64,000 bases of DNA from Syntrophales bacterium (lineage in GTDB: Bacteria; Desulfobacterota; Syntrophia; Syntrophales; UBA2210), in NCBI GenBank assembly GCA_023230565.1, contig JALNXD010000009.1:26855-90854 (forward strand), given 5' to 3'. The notes under the pieces were generated by a model. That model searched no databases. It was not told where the DNA came from and worked only from the letters and a program-made list of their open reading frames with translations. Both the position numbers and the translations under genes were made by a program. This document shows, piece by piece, positions 9,015 to 19,010 of the stretch (its first letter is position 1; each line of letters begins with the position of its first letter).

Positions 9015-9563
9015 GTGTATATGGGAGAACAAGGCATTATGGATATGGAAAAAAGCGACTTTATCTTTTTGGGAAGGGAATTTCTTACGTGGCTCTGGTT
9101 TAAAAGCGAAGAGAGAAACGGAAGCATCCTGATTGAAAATATTGGTGATATCGAACTGTTGTTTTTCCAGCGGATTGTGCTTGAATCAGGCGAAGGAGAG
9201 TATTCCGAAACTGTAGCCTGCAGGGGGCTGCATGCGGATCTGAAGGAGGGAAAAGCGGCACTGAAAATGGGGAAAAGGTTAAAAGAAGCCCGTCTGAAAA
9301 TGAGTATTGGAAGTGATGAATGGGAATTCACATTCAAGGCCGATGATTTCGATTTCCAATCCATGAAAATGCCGGCACGGCAGGAATCAGGTGAAAGCGA
9401 TGACGAAGCCGAACGGGAGGGAAGAATGCTCGAACGGGTATATATGATAGAAAAGCCCATGAATATGATGGAGAAGCTTTTTGCCGTTTTTCTCAAGAAA
9501 AGAAGCACCCCCCTCTGGTCATCGGAAGAGCTGCCGCGAATGGAGCAGTGGTTCACTCGCTGA
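9015..9563 (+). CDS. RdgC-like protein, C-terminal half (probable split partner)
   Basis: A protein of up to 182 residues, lying 82 bp after the RdgC-like gene. FLGREFLTWLWFKSE followed by a CRGLHADLKEGKAALKMG segment and EFTFKADDFDFQSMKM parallels the C-terminal third of RdgC, where LTLWL is followed by a Cys/Lys-rich strand, LEAGKQV and a final FVLSDD-type strand ending in LKRLKF. Start uncertain: GTG 9015, ATG 9021, or ATG 9039 preceded by GGAGAACAAGG. If correct, two polypeptides replace the single RdgC chain. Otherwise it is a hypothetical protein. Confidence 0.62.
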   Translation: MYMGEQGIMDMEKSDFIFLGREFLTWLWFKSEERNGSILIENIGDIELLFFQRIVLESGEGEYSETVACRGLHADLKEGKAALKMGKRLKEARLKMSIGSDEWEFTFKADDFDFQSMKMPARQESGESDDEAEREGRMLERVYMIEKPMNMMEKLFAVFLKKRSTPLWSSEELPRMEQWFTR

Positions 9564-9571
9564 AATTATTA

Positions 9572-9599
9572 TTGACAATCAACCTCATGCTGTTAAAAT
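9572..9599 (+). promoter_or_regulatory. Sigma70-type promoter, probably giving a leaderless mRNA
   Basis: TTGACA (9572-9577) and TAAAAT (9594-9599) are separated by 16 bp. Transcription would begin near 9605-9607, which is the ATG of the next gene, and no ribosome-binding site precedes that ATG. Confidence 0.55.
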
Positions 9600-9606
9600 T
9601 CCATCT

Positions 9607-10080
9607 ATGGCATCGAAAAAGAAAGAGGTCGATTTCAACGAATATTTTGAATTCCTGTGGGAGTATGCCCAATCAAAAGGGATCTCCAAGGGCCTGTTTA
9701 TGAAAAATTCGGGCCTTTCCCCTCAGCGATTCAGCGAATTTTCTCAAAAAACAAGAAATGTCACAGGTGAATATTTCCTGAAGATGCTCTCAGGAGTCGA
9801 ACTTTCACCGGAAGAGGCAGAAAAAGAAAGCGGCCGTCCTTTTTCTCCCGAACAAAGTGCCGAGATCAGGTTCGACAGTTTTGTAAAAAGTGAACAGCCG
9901 TTTCTGGAAGAGCTGATGAGGGATCCTGCAAAGCTGCACCTTTGCAAGACCTTATTGAAATATAAATCGATTTCAAATAATAAATACGTAAAAAGACTGT
10001 TGGTGCGTTTATCCAAACTTCCCTCCCGCCGGTCGGCGCCACAGTCTGACATTCATTTATCTTCATTGACAAAGAAATAA
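9607..10080 (+). CDS. Small HTH-type (XRE-like) hypothetical protein
   Basis: A 157-residue protein starting MASKKKEVDFNEY. Residues about 15-60 (EYAQSKGISKGLFMKNSGLSPQRFSEF, then a TGEYFLKML helix) look like a lambda-repressor type helix-turn-helix. The rest is helical and charged, with a basic C-terminus. The frame is open 126 bp further upstream into the previous gene, but the promoter at 9572-9599 and the position of this ATG favour 9607. There is no Shine-Dalgarno sequence, so translation may be leaderless. No specific family recognised; DNA binding is inferred from the HTH pattern only. Confidence 0.65.
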   Translation: MASKKKEVDFNEYFEFLWEYAQSKGISKGLFMKNSGLSPQRFSEFSQKTRNVTGEYFLKMLSGVELSPEEAEKESGRPFSPEQSAEIRFDSFVKSEQPFLEELMRDPAKLHLCKTLLKYKSISNNKYVKRLLVRLSKLPSRRSAPQSDIHLSSLTKK

Positions 10081-10183
10081 GACTTCTGTATTCATTAAGG
10101 GCTGATTTTACTGACGTTGCACCGGATCTTCACAATTTTTGAAAATGTACAGCATAAAAAATATATTATGAGAAGGAGGATGT

Positions 10184-11329
10184 ATGGATTTCAAATTAAC
10201 TGAACGGGATATATTGCTTCAGCGTTCGATCAGAGAATTCGCGGAAAAAGAAATACCTCCGAGAATGGATACAATGGAAGAAACCGGCGAGTTCCCGCTG
10301 GATCTTCTCAAAGGCCTTGCCGACATGGGAATTCTCGGCGTCATTACTCCGAAAGAATACGGCGGCGCCGGACTCGGTCATCTGGCCCGCATACTGGTAC
10401 TGGAACAGCTTGGAAGAGTTTCGCCAGCCATGCCTATGGCCCTTCAGGTCCATCATATGTGTACCTACGCGTTGACTAATTTCGGAAGCGAGGAGCAAAA
10501 GAAAAAATATCTGCCGCCGCTTTCAAAGGGCGAAGAGTTAGGGGTCGTTGCCGTTACCGAACCCTCCGGCGGTTCCGATGTGGCCGGCATGAAAACGACT
10601 GCACGCAGGGAAGGCGACACGTTCATCCTCAACGGCAGAAAGTGCTTCATAACCAATGCGCATGTATCAAACACATGGATTGTTCCCGCCATGACAGGCG
10701 AAGGACGCAAAGGCATGTCGGCTTTTATAGTAGAAAAGAATTTTACCGGCGCGAAAACAGGACACGTGGAGGATAAAGTAGGCCTTCGCGGCGCCAATAC
10801 AGGCGAGCTCGTGTTCCAGGATTGTGAAGTACCTGCTGAAAATCTCATCGGCGGCGAAGGGAACGGAATGGCCGTTGCTCTCGGCACAATAGGCAATTGC
10901 GGCCGGCCCGGTATGGCATGTGTGGGCCTCGGAATACTGAATGCCGTAATAGAAGAGGCGGTGAAATTTGCGACCGAACGAGAGCTGTACGGCAAACCGA
11001 TATCCAACCTTCAGGCAATACAATGGTATATAACCGAAATTTTTTCAGATCTTGAAATCGCCCGGCTTCTTGCGTACCGGGCGGGATGGATGCTCGACAA
11101 CAATATTCCGGCTGATACGGCATGCACGCTGGCGAAACAGTGGATTTGCGAAGCTGCGGCCCGATCGGCGCGTAAGGCGGTTGAAATTCATGGAAGTTAC
11201 GGCATTCTTAAAGAATATCCCATTCAGAGGCTTATGCGCGATGCGCTCGTTGCAATCCCCGCGGGAGGCACTGCCGAAATTGCAAAACTCGTTCTCTCCC
11301 GTGTTGCTATAAAAGAATATCAAAAATGA
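10184..11329 (+). CDS. Acyl-CoA dehydrogenase
   Basis: A 381-residue flavoprotein of the acyl-CoA dehydrogenase family, oxidising an acyl-CoA to the 2-enoyl-CoA and passing electrons to ETF. It shows VTEPSGGSDVAGMKT and KCFITNAHVSNTW in the middle domain and QAIQWYITEIFSDLEIARLLAYRAGW with VEIHGSYGILKEYPIQRLMRDA in the C-terminal domain. The C-terminal loop reads AIPAGGTAEI, so the usual glutamate of the YEGT motif is absent; the base may sit elsewhere, as in isovaleryl-CoA dehydrogenase. AGGAGG precedes the ATG. EtfB and EtfA follow and are the natural electron acceptor. Confidence 0.93.
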   Translation: MDFKLTERDILLQRSIREFAEKEIPPRMDTMEETGEFPLDLLKGLADMGILGVITPKEYGGAGLGHLARILVLEQLGRVSPAMPMALQVHHMCTYALTNFGSEEQKKKYLPPLSKGEELGVVAVTEPSGGSDVAGMKTTARREGDTFILNGRKCFITNAHVSNTWIVPAMTGEGRKGMSAFIVEKNFTGAKTGHVEDKVGLRGANTGELVFQDCEVPAENLIGGEGNGMAVALGTIGNCGRPGMACVGLGILNAVIEEAVKFATERELYGKPISNLQAIQWYITEIFSDLEIARLLAYRAGWMLDNNIPADTACTLAKQWICEAAARSARKAVEIHGSYGILKEYPIQRLMRDALVAIPAGGTAEIAKLVLSRVAIKEYQK

Positions 11330-11340
11330 TCTCGCAAAAC

Positions 11341-11397
11341 GTCCGCCCCCTCCCCTTCATCCCCTCCCGCGAGGCCCACGGGGGGAGGGGGAAAAGA
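11341..11397. repeat. GC-rich hairpin repeat (C/G-tract family)
   Basis: C-rich left part (CCCTCCCCTTCATCCCCTCCC) and G-rich right part (GGGGGGAGGGGG) can pair. The left part recurs nearly unchanged at 63115-63138 and in inverse orientation at about 13932-13949. It lies between acyl-CoA dehydrogenase and etfB and may act as a terminator or attenuator, though there is no clean U-tract. Confidence 0.5.
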
Positions 11398-11512
11398 TTT
11401 CTTTCAGGCACGTCGAAACCATAGAGTCGCGTGCTTTCATTATATTGCCGGTATGGATGGCATAAGCAGCTTTTTGCGATACCGTGAAACAATAGAAAGG
11501 CAAGAACCGGGA

Positions 11513-12313
11513 ATGCAGATTATAGTGTGTATAAAACCGGTACCGGATCCCAAGTATTTGAGCCGCGTCAGCCTCGATGAAACTACGAAAACGCTTGTGC
11601 GGGAAAATGTTCCGACAGTAATAAATCCTTTGGACAAAAACGCCCTGGAAGCGGCACTATCATTGAGAGAAAGATTCGGCGGAGAGATAACCGTGATCAG
11701 TATGGCACCGGAATCGTGTATCCCCGTGCTGCGAGAAGCCCTTGCCATGGGAGGGGATCGTCTGCTTGTGCTTTCGGACACGCGATTTGCAGGTTCCGAT
11801 ACTCTGGCAACCGCATCGATTATTGCGGCTGCCATACAAAAAACAGGCGCTTTTGACCTGATAATTTGCGGAAACGAAACAGCAGACAGCGGCACTTCAC
11901 AGGTAAGCCCCCAGCTTGCGGAATTCCTTGGCGTTCCCAACATCATGCATGTAAGTGCCATAGAAGTATCCGATGACGGTGTATTTAGAATAAAAAGCCG
12001 CATAGAAGCAGGATACGTCATTGCGGAACTTTCTGCACCCATGGTACTTTCAGTAATAAAGGAGCTGAATGAGCCTCGTTATATTACATTGATGAATATT
12101 CTCGATGCTGAGGCGAAAGATGTTCGGGTTCTGTCAGCCGATGATATGATCCTGAAAGAACCCTGGGTAGGGCTTTCCGGATCGCCCACGCAAATCGTTG
12201 AACTTGCAGCACCTGAAAAAAGAGCCAAAGCCGAAATTCTTGCCGGCGATGCCCGCCGGCAGGCTCGAGCTTTGGCGGACCGCCTGTACCGGATGGGATT
12301 TTATCATGGATGA
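11513..12313 (+). CDS. etfB: Electron transfer flavoprotein beta subunit
   Basis: A 266-residue EtfB. MQIIVCIKPVPDP is the canonical N-terminus, which fixes the start at 11513 although the frame is open 60 bp upstream. AMP/FAD-binding features include NPLDKNALEAAL, the AMGGDRLLVLSD segment, and ICGNETADSGTSQVSPQLAEFLG. The LEPxxR-like region is replaced by ELNEPRYITL. It forms a heterodimer with EtfA and carries electrons from the dehydrogenase upstream towards the membrane or a bifurcating partner. Its stop overlaps the etfA start. Confidence 0.95.
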   Translation: MQIIVCIKPVPDPKYLSRVSLDETTKTLVRENVPTVINPLDKNALEAALSLRERFGGEITVISMAPESCIPVLREALAMGGDRLLVLSDTRFAGSDTLATASIIAAAIQKTGAFDLIICGNETADSGTSQVSPQLAEFLGVPNIMHVSAIEVSDDGVFRIKSRIEAGYVIAELSAPMVLSVIKELNEPRYITLMNILDAEAKDVRVLSADDMILKEPWVGLSGSPTQIVELAAPEKRAKAEILAGDARRQARALADRLYRMGFYHG

Positions 12314-13295
12314 TGTCACAAGCAAAATTTGGGTATTTGTCGAACAACGGCGTGGCAGAATAGCGGATGTAGGTCTCGAGATACTTGGAAAAGCTCTTTC
12401 GCTTGCACCTGCAGCAGGGTGGAAAGTAGCCGCAGTGCTGCTTGGCCATGGAATAACATCGATGGCGGAAAGACTCCTCGAATACGGTGCCGATGAAGTG
12501 CTTGTGGCAGACGAAAAGCTGCTGGAAGACTATTGCGGCGGCACATATGTCGCTGTACTTGAACGTGCTGTATTACGCGCGAAACCGGAAGTCCTGCTGA
12601 TAGGTGCCACCGCGATGGGCACTGATCTTGCTCCCAGACTGGCGGCACGACTTCGCACCGGTCTCTCAGCGCATTCAATCGACCTGGAACTTGACAGCAA
12701 AGGAGAGCTGATCGCCGTGATTCCATGGTCGGGAGGGGATTACCTCGGACGTATTTCATGTCCGAAAAGCCGGCCCCAGATGGCAACAATTAATCCCGGC
12801 ATTTTTGAAATCCCGGAGAAAAGGGAACCCAGAGGGTGTATCAAAGAAATGGATTGTGCCGTTTCCGCTGGTGACCATTCTTACCGTATAGTTGAATTTT
12901 ACCAGGAGAGCGTTGCCGGAAGCAGCCTCGCAAGTGCGGAAGTTATTGTCGCGGGAGGATACGGCATCGGGAAAAAAGAAGACTGGCACTATGTGGAAGA
13001 GCTGGCATCTCTTTTGAATGGCGCAGTCGGGTCGACACGCCCCCCTGTCGACGAAGGCTGGGTGGAACATGACCGGATGATAGGGCAGAGCGGCCGGACA
13101 GTATATCCGAAACTTTATATCGGGGTAGGAATTTCAGGCCACATGCACCATATTGTGGGAATTAAAAAAGCTGATCTGACGATTGCCATAAACCAGGATC
13201 CTGATGCGGCTGTGTTCGATCACTGTAATGTGGGGCTCGTTGGGGATTTCAGAGAAATTATCCCGGCCCTGATCGAAGAATTGAAGAACAAATAA
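12306..13295 (+). CDS. etfA: Electron transfer flavoprotein alpha subunit
   Basis: A 329-residue EtfA. The start at 12306 (MDDVTSKIWVFVEQRRGRI) overlaps the etfB stop by 8 bp, indicating translational coupling; in-frame upstream codons lie inside etfB. The C-terminal FAD domain is intact: GSTRPPVDEGWVEHDRMIGQ, then KLYIGVGISGHMHHIVGIK and INQDPDAAVFDHCNVGLVGD. It acts as the FAD-carrying subunit of ETF in the cytoplasm. Confidence 0.96.
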   Translation: MDDVTSKIWVFVEQRRGRIADVGLEILGKALSLAPAAGWKVAAVLLGHGITSMAERLLEYGADEVLVADEKLLEDYCGGTYVAVLERAVLRAKPEVLLIGATAMGTDLAPRLAARLRTGLSAHSIDLELDSKGELIAVIPWSGGDYLGRISCPKSRPQMATINPGIFEIPEKREPRGCIKEMDCAVSAGDHSYRIVEFYQESVAGSSLASAEVIVAGGYGIGKKEDWHYVEELASLLNGAVGSTRPPVDEGWVEHDRMIGQSGRTVYPKLYIGVGISGHMHHIVGIKKADLTIAINQDPDAAVFDHCNVGLVGDFREIIPALIEELKNK

Positions 13296-13444
13296 AAATC
13301 TATTTCTGTTTCAGGTTCTCCTCGCTAAACCGAACCGCAAGCCATCCAAGATCGGATACGTTTTCTTGACCGGCATCTCTTCAGATCTTTTAACAGTAAA
13401 CCCGGGAGGGCAAAAGAGGAATCAATCGCAAAAGAGGAGGAAAT

Positions 13445-13903
13445 ATGAAACCGGACAGTATCATTGTGACCTGCAAAGCATGCAATACAAAAAACAGGAT
13501 ACCGGCTGAGCGCATGGGCGATAAGCCCGTCTGCGCAAAATGCCGGGCGCCGCTCGATACGAAAAACACAGCAGACGCAAAACCTGTCGAAATAAGTGAT
13601 GCGACGTTCGAAAAGGACGTACTGTCGTCGAAGACTCCGGTTATTGTCGACTGCTGGGCGCCATGGTGCGGCCCGTGTCGAATGCTGGCTCCCGTACTGG
13701 ATGAAATCGCCTCCCAATACAAGGGAAAGGTCAAAATCGCAAAATTGAATGTCGATGAAAATACAGCCACAGCTTCGAAATATAAGACAATGAGTATACC
13801 GACACTGCTCTTTTTCAAAGGCGGCGCTCTTGCGGACCGTATGGTAGGGGTGCAGCCCAAGAAAGAAATAGAATCACGCATACTGAAGATGCTTCAAGGT
13901 TGA
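13445..13903 (+). CDS. trxC: Thioredoxin 2 (zinc-ribbon thioredoxin)
   Basis: A 152-residue protein with an N-terminal zinc ribbon (Cys10, Cys13, Cys30, Cys33) followed by a thioredoxin domain with the active site WCGPC at residues 74-78 and a cis-Pro (SIPTLLFF). This architecture is that of TrxC, a cytoplasmic disulfide reductase often linked to oxidative stress. A strong AGGAGG lies 7 bp before the ATG. It stands alone behind the ETF genes with a 149-bp gap, so it probably has its own promoter. Confidence 0.93.
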   Translation: MKPDSIIVTCKACNTKNRIPAERMGDKPVCAKCRAPLDTKNTADAKPVEISDATFEKDVLSSKTPVIVDCWAPWCGPCRMLAPVLDEIASQYKGKVKIAKLNVDENTATASKYKTMSIPTLLFFKGGALADRMVGVQPKKEIESRILKMLQG

Positions 13904-13916
13904 TGCTCTCGTAAAA

Positions 13917-14018
13917 AACTTCCCCTCCCGTTGTGGAAGGGGATGAAGGATGTAGTTTTTAATTATCGGCACCATTTATAACCCTCACCCCCTCCCTCTC
14001 CCATGAAGGGAGAGGGAG
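13917..14018. repeat. Two GC-rich hairpins after trxC
   Basis: The first hairpin pairs TCCCCT with AGGGGA (about 13922-13945). The second is perfect: an 11-bp stem CTCCCTCTCCC/GGGAGAGGGAG at 13992-14018 with a 5-base loop. They belong to the same C/G-tract family as 11341-11397 and 63046-63150 and probably end or dampen transcription from trxC. Confidence 0.5.
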
Positions 14019-14027
14019 TATGTAAGC

Positions 14028-14055
14028 GTAAGTGACGTTTTTCAAATTCACTTAC
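14028..14055. repeat. Short hairpin GTAAGTGA/TCACTTAC
   Basis: A perfect 8-bp stem with a 12-base loop. The right part (CAAATTCACTTAC) recurs as CAAATTCGCTTAC near 20805-20817. Together with the hairpins before it, this is all I can see in the 399 bp between trxC and nadE, apart from the presumed nadE promoter. Confidence 0.35.
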
Positions 14056-14302
14056 TTCGACTTCTGGAAGCTTCAGTAATATGGACAAGCCTCGTCCCTC
14101 ATGCTTCGCGTTTCTTTTCAGGCGGTTTCAACTTTTTGTTGAAAGATACAACACTTTCATCCATAATCGCACATCAGCGGTAAGCTGGCTGCGATTCTTT
14201 TTTCCCGGCTGAACCGGGTTTACTAAAAATTTCGGATCCGAAATCCGGTTTCCGCTGCGATGAATCGTAATGTGAACTCATTGACCGGTGGATCGATACC
14301 CG

Positions 14303-16369
14303 ATGAATACCATGAATTTTTTCAATCTGTACAACCACGGTTTCGTAAAGACAGCTGTCTGCATGCCGTCGGTAAAAGTGGCCGACCCTTTCTATAATGG
14401 TGAACGCACCGTCGATACGGCAAGAAAGGCCGCCGCCCATGGAGCAATATTCGCGCTGTTCCCCGAATTGGGTCTTTCGGCCTATTCAAATGAGGATCTC
14501 TTTCATCAGGAGGCACTCCTTTCCGGTGTTATTTCCGCGCTTGAACACGTAATTGAAGAGACAAAAGATCTCAACTTGATATTGGTCGTCGGCGCACCTC
14601 TGAAAATAGACAATCTTCTCTTCAACTGCGGAGCGGTTCTCTACAAAGGAGTAATCCGGGGAATTGCTGTAAAATCATATCTTCCAAATTACAGGGAATT
14701 TTATGAGTACCGTCAGTTCAGTCCCGCTGAAAGTGCGATTTCCAAAATGGTTACACTGTGCGGGCAGATAAATATACCCTTCGGCTCCGATCTTATATTC
14801 AATGTGCGTAATATTAAAAATTTCAAGTTCTTCATAGAAATGTGCGAAGATGCCTGGGTGCCTATTCCTCCATCCAGTCTTGCCGCTCTTGCAGGCGCAA
14901 CCCTGATCGGCAATCTTTCGGCGTCAAATATCACAGCGGGTAAATCGGAATACCGGCATGATCTTGTTTCGAATCATTCGGCCCGCTGTATCGCTGCATA
15001 TCTCTATACGGCAGCCGGTTACGGCGAATCAACAACCGATCTCGCCTGGGACGGACACGCTCTTATTTATGAAAACGGAACTCTTCTGGCCGAATCGGAG
15101 CGATTTCTGCGCACGCCTCAAATCATAGAAGCGGATATAGATCTGGACAGACTTTCTCAAGATCGCATGCGCACCAACAGTTTCGGGCAGAATATGCGGA
15201 CTCACCAGGACTGGGCTCGCAAGTTCAGATCTGTCACATTTACAGCTTCGATTCCTCAGGAGCGCATGATTCTCGAAAGGCAGTATTCCCGTTTCCCCTA
15301 TATCCCGGAAAATCCTGAAAAAAGGGATCAGCGCTGCTATGAAATTTTCAATATCCAGATTCAGGGCCTTGCCAAACGGCTGGAATCTTCATCAATTCCT
15401 CACTTGGTAATCGGGATTTCAGGGGGCCTCGATTCGACTCATGCACTCATTGTCGCAGCCAAAACGATGGACTTTCTCAGTCTGCCCCGTGAAAACGTTA
15501 AAGCGTACACAATGCCCGGATTTGCCACCTCGAAAAAAACATACTCCAATGCGATTAGACTAATGCGTTCACTTGGAGTTGAAGCAAACGAAATCGATAT
15601 AAAACCGAGCTGTATGCAAATGTTGAAAGACATCGGGCATCCTTTTGCCGGAGGAGAGCACGTTTACGATGTGACGTTTGAAAATGTGCAGGCCGGAGAA
15701 AGGACTTCCCACTTGTTCAGGATCGCAAACTTCAGAGGCGGCCTTGTGGTCGGAACAGGCGATCTCAGCGAACTTGCCCTTGGATGGAGCACATATGGCG
15801 TAGGGGACCACATGTCCCACTATGCAGTCAATGCAAGTGTTCCGAAAACTCTGATTCAGCACCTGATACGATGGACAGTCTCGTCGAACCAGTTCGGCCC
15901 GGAAGCCGCGTCGGCTCTCACAGACATACTTGAAACCGAAATAAGTCCCGAGCTGATCCCGGGCAAAACAGAAAGTGAACCGGCACAGAAAACCGAATCC
16001 GTTATCGGCCCGTACGAACTTCAGGATTTTAATAATTTTTATATCACACGGCTGGGATATCTTCCTTCCAAGGTGGCTTTCATTGCATACTGCGCCTGGC
16101 ATGACAAGACGAGGGGATTCTGGCCGGACATACCGGAACATAGGAGAAATGAATACCGGATAGATGAAATCAAATACTGGCTGATGGAATATCTCTACCG
16201 GTTTTTCAAAACAAGCCAGTTTAAACGCAGCTGCATACCGAACGGTCCGAAAGTGGGCTCGGGGGGATCCCTTTCGCCGCGGGGAGATTACCGCGCGCCC
16301 AGCGACAGTGAAGCAACGGTATGGCTCGAAAATGCAAAAACGATACCTGATAAGGATGGAGACTCATGA
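14303..16369 (+). CDS. nadE: Glutamine-dependent NAD(+) synthetase
   Basis: A 688-residue two-domain enzyme that amidates nicotinate adenine dinucleotide to NAD, using glutamine. The N-terminal nitrilase-fold glutaminase has the triad Glu55 (FPELGLS), Lys124 (VKSYLPNY) and Cys181 (EMCEDAW). The C-terminal synthetase has the PP-loop SGGLDST at 373-379 and the [16 protein letters not shown] motif. The start at 14303 has GGTGGA ten bases upstream; a GTG at 14288 or ATG at 14312 are alternatives. It overlaps the next small gene by 4 bp (ATGA). Confidence 0.95.
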   Translation: MNTMNFFNLYNHGFVKTAVCMPSVKVADPFYNGERTVDTARKAAAHGAIFALFPELGLSAYSNEDLFHQEALLSGVISALEHVIEETKDLNLILVVGAPLKIDNLLFNCGAVLYKGVIRGIAVKSYLPNYREFYEYRQFSPAESAISKMVTLCGQINIPFGSDLIFNVRNIKNFKFFIEMCEDAWVPIPPSSLAALAGATLIGNLSASNITAGKSEYRHDLVSNHSARCIAAYLYTAAGYGESTTDLAWDGHALIYENGTLLAESERFLRTPQIIEADIDLDRLSQDRMRTNSFGQNMRTHQDWARKFRSVTFTASIPQERMILERQYSRFPYIPENPEKRDQRCYEIFNIQIQGLAKRLESSSIPHLVIGISGGLDSTHALIVAAKTMDFLSLPRENVKAYTMPGFATSKKTYSNAIRLMRSLGVEANEIDIKPSCMQMLKDIGHPFAGGEHVYDVTFENVQAGERTSHLFRIANFRGGLVVGTGDLSELALGWSTYGVGDHMSHYAVNASVPKTLIQHLIRWTVSSNQFGPEAASALTDILETEISPELIPGKTESEPAQKTESVIGPYELQDFNNFYITRLGYLPSKVAFIAYCAWHDKTRGFWPDIPEHRRNEYRIDEIKYWLMEYLYRFFKTSQFKRSCIPNGPKVGSGGSLSPRGDYRAPSDSEATVWLENAKTIPDKDGDS

Positions 16370-16569
16370 GAAGGATGGACAGCTTCGGCGATTTCGATGC
16401 CACGGAATTGTACTGCCCCCGCTGCAGACGTTCCGTGCCTGTACGAAAGCGCCTGCTTCTTGTTCTCACAAACGGAGAGAAGTATGACTATACCTGCGTG
16501 TTCTGCGGAACTTCAGTAGGAGATAAAACCGACACTGATAAAAATGATATTTCAATTCTTTTAAAATAG
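16366..16569 (+). CDS. Small zinc-ribbon protein
   Basis: A 67-residue protein with two CxxC pairs (YCPRC and TCVFCG) in a zinc-ribbon arrangement. Its ATG overlaps the nadE stop (ATGA), so translation is coupled. No family recognised; a cytoplasmic zinc-binding protein of unknown role. Its stop codon lies inside an AT-only palindrome (16559-16583). Confidence 0.65.
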   Translation: MRRMDSFGDFDATELYCPRCRRSVPVRKRLLLVLTNGEKYDYTCVFCGTSVGDKTDTDKNDISILLK

Positions 16570-16583
16570 ACGGTATTTTAAAA
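16559..16583. terminator. AT-only perfect hairpin between convergent genes
   Basis: TTTTAAAATA and TATTTTAAAA form a perfect 10-bp stem around GACGG. It overlaps the TAG stop of the zinc-ribbon gene and faces the convergent HNH gene. It might serve as a weak bidirectional terminator; the lack of G-C pairs makes this uncertain. Confidence 0.3.
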
Positions 16584-16677
16584 TTCGTCCTCTAAATCGG
16601 AAAATCAATGAGCTTTCGCATTTGCGTGCGTGGAAGTTCCCATACGTGCCACGCTGCATCGGCACCGCCGGATGACA

Positions 16678-17247
16678 TTACGTTTTATGCGGTTTTTTCA
16701 AGGCCTTCTGCAATTTATCGGCGAGCGAATTGAATCCCGAGCCGGAAGGGGCATCATTGTATACTACTTCCCTGTCCTTCGCGGATGATGAACCTTCAAG
16801 ATACTCGCCAAGGACCTCCCGGCTGTGTATATCATCATGACAGTATACGCATAGATTTTCCCAATTGCTTCCATCGGGAGGATTATTATGGTGATTGCCG
16901 TCCTTGTGGTGAACCGTAAGAAGGTGACGTGTGGTATGATCGAATTCGCGTCCGCATCGGGCACAGACAAGCCCGTGCATCGAGAGTGATCGTTCCCGGT
17001 AATCCTCTCCTGCCGGTTTTTTCATATCAGACTTTAATTCTCTGATAATTTCATCAACAGTTCGCCCTTTTTCAGGTTTGGCGTTATCGACCGAGGAACG
17101 CCTTACGCGCCCTCCCCTGCCGTCAAAGGTCTGTCGTACCACTTTGTGTGCCCTCCCGGCTGAGTATGCTGCCGGGAACGGAAGTATCCGCTGATCCGGC
17201 AGTGAGAGTCGAGAGCGGGCAGCTGCCCGCTCTTTGACAATGTTCAT
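16678..17247 (-). CDS. HNH endonuclease, YajD-like
   Basis: A 189-residue protein whose C-terminal half matches the YajD type of HNH nuclease: CARCGREFDHTTRHLLTVHHKDGNHHNNPPDGSNWENLCVYCHDD, split here by its parts as CxxC, the HHKDGNHxNN catalytic core and a closing CxxC. A metal-dependent nuclease is expected; the target is unknown. E. coli YajD has about 115 residues, so the basic N-terminal extension of about 80 residues is unusual. AGGAAC precedes the ATG at 17247 and overlaps the gdhA stop, so it is coupled to gdhA. An internal ATG near residue 75 would give the usual family length. Confidence 0.82.
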   Translation of the reverse strand: MNIVKERAAARSRLSLPDQRILPFPAAYSAGRAHKVVRQTFDGRGGRVRRSSVDNAKPEKGRTVDEIIRELKSDMKKPAGEDYRERSLSMHGLVCARCGREFDHTTRHLLTVHHKDGNHHNNPPDGSNWENLCVYCHDDIHSREVLGEYLEGSSSAKDREVVYNDAPSGSGFNSLADKLQKALKKPHKT

Positions 17248-17253
17248 GAGTTC

Positions 17254-19010
<1,757 letters not shown>

